Below, in pieces: positions 57,316 through 64,000 of a stretch of 64,000 nucleotides of DNA (the stretch's first letter is position 1; every line of letters begins with the position of its first letter). Origin of the DNA: Polychytrium aggregatum (lineage: Eukaryota; Chytridiomycota; Chytridiomycetes; Polychytriales); the NCBI RefSeq assembly GCF_025602895.1, contig NW_026516219.1, positions 496,001-560,000 of the forward strand, read 5' to 3'. The position numbers were made by a program, and so were the translations under genes. The notes under the pieces are model-generated. The model was not told where the DNA came from. It did no database searches and worked only from the letters and a program-made list of their open reading frames with translations.

Positions 57316-60300
57316 TCACCTTGCTTCCTCAGGACGGCTTTCGCCTGCAGGGTCGGCATATGCCACCGCAGGCGGGATACGGAAGCTGAGACAGAGCATC
57401 TCTTTCTTGGGCGCCACATCGCGGACCCGGTGGATGTTCACGACGCAGCCCTTGATGGAAGCTCCCAGATAATGCTCGGCCCTCTGGAAGAGTAAGTACG
57501 CCATGTAAAATTAGCTCCCGAGCGGTGGGCGAATGCTTGCATGCACAGCAGCCGGGAGCAGACGCGACGGCTTTCCTTCCTCGACGTGCTCATCGACCGG
57601 CCAGATTCCAGCAAAAATGCTCGCACCCGTACCTCAATCACATCGGCGTCCAGATCCTCGGCCTTGGAAAAGCAGTGGACGTGAACGATAGGAAGTTTGT
57701 CGTCCGGGACGATATTTTCCTTTCCATGGAGTAGCCCGCGGAATGCATCTTTTGGAGGGAGGGGGTAACAGGACGGCGGCGGCGCAAGTCCGCGAGTTAG
57801 TCTATCACTCGAATAGCCTGCATTCTGGTGCTGTGTGGCTTGACAGATTATCGATCACAGCACCAACGGAGCTGTCTACCGAGACCAGTCTGCATCACCC
57901 CTAGCCAAAGACGCACCCAAGAACTCGATCGCGGTGGCCGGGAGATTCATGACATAGTGGTGAAAGATCTTGAAGCCCTCGGGCGGGTGAAGCTGTTTTG
58001 TCTTTTGGACCTCGGCGAGTCGCTCGGCCTCTCGCTCGGCTTCGGTTGGCGGAATTTTGGGGTGTCGGGCCGGCCGCTTAACCTGGACGTTCTTGCGGAA
58101 CTCCTCCCAAACGGCCGGGTCGTTGAGATACGTCAGCGATTGGCGGATGAAAGCCCGTCCGTCCATGTTGTAAGGACGGACCAGATGGCCAACCTGCTCG
58201 TACAGATTTCGTGTCAGCGAATCGTACTGCCAGGAGCCAGGAGCCCGGAGCCCCTGCGCATAACACGGAAAGGGCTATGATGGAGCGATGGCCACCACAG
58301 CTCTCACTGGACCAACACAACTATCCAAACGCTCGATTTCATCGCCATCGCCATCGCCATCGCCATCGCCATCGCCATCGCCATCGCCATCGCCATCAAG
58401 AATAACCAGTGCTTACGCGGTTGAGACCAACGTTTCCAACAAGCGATGAGTAAGAGTCCGGGTTCAGATCGTTTGCAAAGACGACCGCACCGCGCGTCTT
58501 GGCCGCCGGAACGGCGAACGGGCCCACGCCCGCCATGACGTCGCAGATCAGATCGCTCGAGCCGAACGACTTGACCAAGCGCTCGTGCTCGCCCTGCAGA
58601 CGAGAGTTCCAGTAAACCTTGGAATAGTCAAATTGGAAGCGGCATCCCCCTTCTTTCTGTCGATTGGAGGTGTTGGAGAGAGCAGAAATTGCAACGCCGT
58701 CAGACCTGGACACTGTCGACTCCCAGTCACTGCGCCAGCAGGCATCGATATCAACCTCTCTTTGAATAGGGCCCGGCATACGAACAGAGCGCATCCACTG
58801 ACCATCTCCGTCACAAAATTGTCCTCTCCAGCCAGAACCTCCATTTTGAAGAATCTGAAGGTGTGGTCGATGCTGTCCAGCTTGTTGACGACGGTTTTGA
58901 TGTACTTGTGTTTCTGGTCAACGAACGAGGGAATGGCAATGGAAACACATGAGATTGGGCAAGGCACGAAAGACGAGGCCTGGCAATCGATTTGAACGCA
59001 TGGCTCAACCGTTGATTCTTGCAGGCTCCCATCGCCATCCGCCCTGAGCATCTGCCTTGACACTCACGTCAATGATGACTTGTCCAATGATGTTTTTGTA
59101 GGGCATGTGCTGTTCTCGAAGATTCAGGTGGGCTACAGTCCACGCAATCAACCAATACGTCAGACAGCGCGGCCTCTTTGGCTGCCCTTGGCTGTGTCGC
59201 TAGTTCAGACTCGATATTTCGATCGATCGATGTATAGCCTGATGCCCTCGGTTTGGTGCATTCCGTTGGATCAACTCGGTCCGATGCGCTTCGACAGGCT
59301 AAAGTTTGCCGCCCATGCTCGTCATCCAACAGCGATCCATACTAGTCTCATACTATCCATTTGCCAGCCCGGACCTACCGATGTGGCCGACCATCTCAAA
59401 GGCAGAGGGTACTTCCAAGTCGTCCGGCAGAATCGATCGCAGGATCTGGTCTGAGTTGTCGGTTGGTGACCAATAGCTTGGCATCAGTATCCAGGAGACC
59501 GATCACTCGTCCGTTTCCTTGCCGCTAAAGAACCCTGCCTCTGATGAACCTCGTCGTGTCCGATGCCAACCATTGTCTGTTGGCCATCGCCCTTCGCCGC
59601 TGTCGGAAGGTGGTCTGCTCCTGGCTTGGGCTTGGGCTTGCCTCCCCACCACAACAGCTGCTGGAGCAAGATGCAAATCGCGCCTAACCTGCAGACCAGT
59701 AGTCGTAATCCAGTTCGACCGAGTGTGTGACGAGCTCGGCCTTCTCGGAGAGTGCGAATTGCTTGACATTGTCGGGCAGGCTGTCAATGTCTGGCAGAGA
59801 TACCACAGCGTCAGTACAAACCAAAGCATCCCGCCAGTCCAACTCAGCCTGACGACCGACCAGACCTTTATTCAGCTGTCGCCGTATGTCCTCACGTACT
59901 CAGTGGCCCGAAAGATAGAGCCCCAGGCTCCCCGAACAGTACTTACTGCGGGCTTGGATCTCGGGCGAGAGCAAGACCAGGCGACGGGCATTGCGCTTCG
60001 TCATGCCCTTCTCGACATCCTGTGGATCCTCGATCAGATGCCGGAGCTTGGGGATGTTGAGCAGGCTCCTGTACGACCAGAACCACGGAATAAAATTGAA
60101 TTGCTTTCAGAAGAGATCGGGCAAGAGCGGGAGACTGTTCCGGGTTATGTGGGGGGGGGAGAAGGGAGAGAGGGAGACTCAAAGAAAGATTGCGATCTCG
60201 CGGGCAACTGAGGAGTCTTGCCCTGGGACGGGTACATTCGGGGCCATATTTCCCTTCAGTGCTCTCTGGATTTGGCTGCTCGATCTCGCCGACCATCGCT

Positions 60301-60471
60301 CTCTCCACCATCGTCGGAGAATGCTGACCCTTCCAGCGCCGGCAGAACCTTGGGACAGGTGGCCACGTCGACTCGTAGAGCTGCCAGCTCGATCGACCTC
60401 TTGAAGAGCAGCTTCTCGAGGGTCTTGATGCCCTTATTGGTCGGCGGTGCGAGCAGCTTGATGCTGGACAT
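57316..60471 (-). CDS. TRM5: tRNA (guanine37-N1)-methyltransferase Trm5
   Basis: The exons read in Trm5 order: MSSIKLLAPPTNKGIKTLEK at the start (60471), SLLNIPKLRHLIEDPQDVEK, LPDNVKQFALSEKAELVTHS with VELDYDYWSA, NIIGQVIIDKHKYIKTVVNK, CRFQFDYSKVYWNSRLQGEH, then the SAM-binding LICDVMAGVGPFAVPAAKTR and VVFANDLNPDSY. After these come RAFIRQSLTYLNDPAVWEE, the substrate-pocket motif FHHYVMNLPATAIEFLG, LPIVHVHCFSKAEDLDADVI and a last exon (57483-57316) with VRDVAPKKEMLCLSFRIPP. About nine exons. The enzyme makes m1G37 in cytosolic tRNAs and a mitochondrial pool. The intron at about 58405-58290 contains a (CATCGC)n repeat. Exact exon edges in the middle were not all fixed. Confidence 0.88.
58340..58396. 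repeat. hexanucleotide repeat (CATCGC)n in a TRM5 intron
   Basis: About nine perfect copies lie between the SAM-motif exon and the next exon of TRM5, close to the donor site. Confidence 0.95.
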
Positions 60472-60854
60472 GGCTGACTGCTGCTGCGATGAGGGATCTC
60501 GGATGCAAGGCGGCAGATGTCGGGGTGCGATCGCGAAGGCAAAGGCGAGGTCGGTGATCAGACAATCGGGCTGTGGCTTGGCAAGCCGGGAGGACTTTTG
60601 GCTCGACATCGACCCGTGCGTGTTCTGGGTGACAACAGCTTCTCAGAGCCGGACCACCAGTCTCGCCAGGGTAGTGGCAATTGGGCAGCATCTGCGAAAT
60701 CAAGAGCCCGCCTCCATGTGTGTCCTATGGAGCCCCAAAATATATATACTTTGTCTTGATCGGCCAAGGCTCGATCGAACAGGATCGGCCTCTGGATTCT
60801 CGGCAGTGACGGATGTGCCTCCTCGTCTCGACCGAGATGCAGTGGTCAACGAAA
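60472..60854. other. intergenic between CorA-like stop and TRM5 start
   Basis: Contains the TRM5 promoter; a TATA-like run (atatatata) at 60741-60749 on either strand. No gene seen. Confidence 0.5.
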
Positions 60855-63518
60855 CTACAGCGTCCGACGCTTCTTCCCTATTCCCCAAGTCGCCCAAAGC
60901 GCAAGGAAGGAAAGCAAGCAGGCAAGAACGGCCAAAAGCGCGATGCACATCTGCCAGTGCACCAGTGTGTCCTCCTCCTCGCCTGGGACATAGACGTTCA
61001 TGCTGCCGGAGGTGGGGAGGTGGTGAGAAAGCCACGGTGTTAGATGCAATCGGCACGAGCATTCGAACCCAGGCAGAGTGAGTCGAATTGGCGAACAACA
61101 CCTATGGCGACCTATCTCACCTCATTATCCCTGTGAATAGTGTGAGCGGAACGACGATGCAGCCAACGGCGGTGAGGTTCTGCATCGTCCTCGCAACCAG
61201 CTGTGCTGATGCCGTGATATGATTATTCAGCAGCGAGAGATATGTGCTGTAGTGGCTGTGTGGTCAAAGGCAGAATGGCTCAGATCCCATGTCGAGCCAG
61301 CGCAGCTCAGAGGAGCAGCCCCATCCGCTGCAGAGTCAACAGCCAAGACAGAAACAGAGAATACATACGCCGTCAGTAGGTCGTCGTAGTTTATCAAAGA
61401 CTGCATCATGCAAGCGGCTCGGTCCTGAAGAACACACGCACGTTGGTTTAGTACAATGTGAGGCCATGACCTGCTCAGCCGTAGGTTGTCTGTCCACGGC
61501 GACAAATCCGCTTGGATTCAGCTCGACCATCAAATGCAACCGGCTCGGGATGCAGCTCCAGCTCACCTCTGCGCCTTCAAAGTACAACTCTAGCTCGTCC
61601 TGGAACCAGTCGGCGCTGCATTTCTTCCGGACAATGCGCGAGATGTGCACCTTCTCGATAAAGAGGCGCATGAGCAGAGTGGCACGCTTGCGAGCCGAGT
61701 GAATTCGTACGAGAAGGATGCTCGAATTGCGGAGAGTGTCGCGCGCGAGCAGTTCCTCGATAGCGTCGGTTTCGACATCGAGCGATTGAATCAGTGGCTC
61801 GAATGAATTGAGGATTTGATCGAGAAGCTTGACGGACGATCGCGGCCGTTGAAGTGATGGGAGCGGTGGAGGTGATGGGAGCAATTGGGCGACTGTCAGG
61901 GATAATAGCAGTGACAAACGTGCATGTGCATCCATTTCACCACACGGGCAGGGTGTTTCATGGCCATCGACCGAATGGGGACGGACTTGGAAGCCTCAGC
62001 GATGCGCATGCGTACCAGGTATGCAATCCAGGTGGGCTCAAAGTATGCTGTGATCTGGTCCTTCACCAGGTTCTGGTTGTGTGTGTGAATGATGCCCAGA
62101 CGCTGGACGACGTTTTGACAGTGCGGAATTGGCTCCGGATGGATGCTGATGATGCAGCCGTCGAGGACGATGATCGCGACGGGTATTGGCTTCAGAAGGC
62201 GAGGCCGACTGTCGTACTGATCAATGACTCTGGTGATGATGACAAAGTAGTTGTCTTGGGTCCGCGAGAGCATCGAGGGTGAGTTGCTGTTCCGATCGAG
62301 TTGCCTGCCGAGACAACTGGCCAGCAATCGCTCCAGGTGTGTCCTGGCAAGTAAGCAAGCCCAGGCAGCCATCCAAAGCGACCTGCCCCTCCCCTGCCAG
62401 AAGCCTGAATCCTCCTGCGAACACCTCCCAGAGAGCTCACCAAACAGATCGCACTTTTCTCGCCGCAGTTCGTCCTGTTGGATGTCTTCGAGAGTCAGAG
62501 GATGGATGTCAAAGACCTTCTCGAGCAGATCGTATTCTTCGGGCGTGGGCTGTTGAATGTCGATCCAGAAGGTTCCTTCGTCGGCCCGGCTTCTCAGCCA
62601 GGTGCCATCGTCTCCAGCCAGCCCCTGTGGATTTGAAGCCAAGCCAGCGTGCATATCGACGACCATGGGTGCAGCCACGCATAAAAAGCAGATAGTGTGA
62701 GGATCGCTGAGGGACGGACATTCCAGGGTCCATGGTGAAATCGGAGCACATCGTTCTCCAGAATAATGCAGGACAGGGCCGTCGATCACCCCGGCACTGA
62801 ACCATACCAAAAGGCCATCGGTCTGAGCCACACCAAGAGCGGACGAGTAAAAGTAGCACCGCGGCTGCAGGATCGACAGGATCGACGGTGATCGCTTCAT
62901 CCTGGACTCGGAGGGGATGTGCCCCTGGATATCGAGGGACGGGATGGGCCAGCCCAAACGAACATGCTTCTGGAATTCGCTTTCGAGATGGTCCAGATTC
63001 CATGTTTTGATCAGTTCGGCGTCGTCCTCGATCGAGTCGGATGATTCAGAGCTGCCGGACAGAGCCAACGAGAGCGAAGACTGGGCAATGGACTCATCGA
63101 AGCGGAGGTCGACGGGATACTCTTGCGGCAGGCTGAGCTGCGAGCTTTCCGAGTCGGACTCGGACTCGCTGTCGGAGAAGAAGTCGAGCCGGATCGAGCG
63201 GCGCCGCTGGGAAAAGGACAGATCCCGGTCCCCATATTCATAAGATGCTTGGCTCGCTTGAGAAAGGGGGCTTCCACCTTCGGGCGGGAAGATCTTGGAG
63301 CCCTGGGTGGGCGTCGATGGCACCGGGAACAGCGGGATGCTCGCCTCGCTGGAAACGACCCGTGGCCACAGCACCTGGCTCTGGCGACGGCTGCTCTGCG
63401 GGGTGGTGAGGAAAATGGGCGGCAGGTTCTCAGGGCCGGGTTCATCTCGGCGACTGGGGGGGTCGAAGGACGGGGCCGAGAGCAGGGATGTGCGTTTGTA
63501 GGGGGTTCCGGAGGGCAT
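60855..63518 (-). CDS. CorA/Alr1/Mnr2-type divalent cation transporter with SMN in place of GMN
   Basis: Six exons keep phase for 635 residues: 63518-62441, 62254-62016, 61827-61567, 61424-61369, 61246-61121, 61002-60855. The N-terminal 250 residues are Ser/Asp/Glu-rich and cytosolic, as in fungal Alr1 and Mnr2. The CorA fold follows: GTFWIDIQQPTPEEYDLLEK, HPLTLEDIQQDELRREKCDL, NYFVIITRVIDQYD, LDGCIISIHPEPIPHCQNVV. Helices LLDQILNSFEPLIQSLDVET and LLVRIHSARKRATLLMRLFI come next, then TM1 LTAVGCIVVPLTLFTGIM, loop SMNVYVPGEEED and TM2 QMCIALLAVLACLLSFLALW. The pore-mouth signature is normally GMN; here residue 587 is Ser, made by the codon AG/C across the last intron. It probably sits in the plasma or vacuole membrane. 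Whether it still carries Mg2+ is uncertain. Confidence 0.85.
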
Positions 63519-63553
63519 AGGGGCGATCGAAGCGACAGATGAGGGCCGGAGAA

Positions 63554-63620
63554 TCAGGATGTGATGGTGCGATGGCGAGATGGCGAGATGGTGCGATGGC
63601 GAGATGGCGAGAGGGATGGC
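63554..63620. repeat. short tandem repeat upstream of the CorA-like gene
   Basis: Alternating gatggtgc and gatggcga units in the 5' flank. Confidence 0.9.
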
Positions 63621-63755
63621 ATGGGATGCGACGAAACCTTTTTTCGCTGTGGGCATGGGCGTTGTTGCCAAGGGCACGGACAAGGACCCTTGGCCATGTC
63701 CGCATTCCAATGCAGATGCCACGCCAATGCCATCCAACATGTCATATGCATGCCA

Positions 63756-63835
63756 TATCAATATCAATATCAATATCAATGTCAATATCAATATCAATAT
63801 CAATATCAATATCAATGTCAATGTCAATGTCAATA
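63756..63835. repeat. hexanucleotide repeat (ATCAAT/GTCAAT)n
   Basis: About 13 copies in the 5' flank of the CorA-like gene; read on the minus strand it gives an artificial Ile-Leu run. The rest of the window to 64000 shows no gene. Confidence 0.95.
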
Positions 63836-64000
63836 TACGTGCCGCATCAGTGTCAATGGCACTGTGCATGTCATGTCTGATACCATGCCGGCATTGACAC
63901 AACCGCATTGGCACAACCGCATTGCACCCGCAATCACACCGGCACAGCGGCCGCACATGGCCCGCACGACCTCCTCCTCCCCCGGCGCCGTCGCCATCGC

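Noticed and set aside
61040-61100. tRNA-like B box (gggttcgaat) on the minus strand
   Set aside because: No matching A box or cloverleaf, and it falls in the last intron of the CorA-like gene.

Overview
The window is nuclear DNA of a fungus, most likely a flagellated, chytrid-like one. Genes are GC-rich and broken by many short GT-AG introns of about 45-200 nt. Histones H3 and H4 are of fungal type. A CEP135/Bld10-type centriole protein is encoded, which is expected only where centrioles and flagella are kept. Other genes are fungal in style: CorA/Alr-type transporter, ThrE/Prm10-like protein, alpha-arrestin, CHR transporter. Exon models were worked out by eye; where every junction keeps the reading phase I give the predicted length.

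Layout. 0.2-5.5 kb (-): a large FHA protein with a PP1-binding motif, built like Ki-67. 6.5-7.2 kb (+): an unrecognised gene. 7.4-9.9 kb (-): an RNF216-like RBR ubiquitin ligase. 10.5-14.5 kb (-): Gemin6-like, GSKIP-domain and chromate-transporter genes. 15.6-16.6 kb (+): a sulfotransferase-like protein. 17.1-19.6 kb (-): a second RNF216-like gene sharing a near-identical block with the first. 20.9-24.8 kb (-): a proline-rich protein with a C-terminal CH domain. 25.0-25.9 kb (+): RNase P subunit Rpr2/Rpp21.

The centre is a 3,902-bp inverted repeat (25845-29746 and 34798-38699). Every pair of matching positions sums to 64,544. Each arm carries a divergent H4-H3 pair, and I found no difference between arms, even in repeat copy number. 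The 5-kb spacer holds a Prm10-like membrane protein and a JMJD7-type hydroxylase. The left arm starts inside the RPR2 coding region, and the right arm separates JMJD7 from CEP135, so I infer that the left copy is ancestral.

Right part: CEP135 (38.9-45.5 kb), an alpha-arrestin with a PPxY motif (46.9-48.6 kb), and two genes for related 70- and 73-residue proteins of no family I know (49.6 kb - and 56.3 kb +). These two flank a multi-exon Tnp2-type transposase-like gene (50.7-54.8 kb). Last come TRM5 (57.3-60.5 kb, -) and a CorA/Alr-type transporter (60.9-63.5 kb, -) whose GMN signature reads SMN.

The most novel items are the small-protein pair with a similarly placed upstream element, the Ki-67-like architecture in a fungus, the apparently identical histone inverted repeat, and the block shared by the two RBR ligases. 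Minisatellites with 6-17 bp units sit in many introns and promoters and create spurious open frames.
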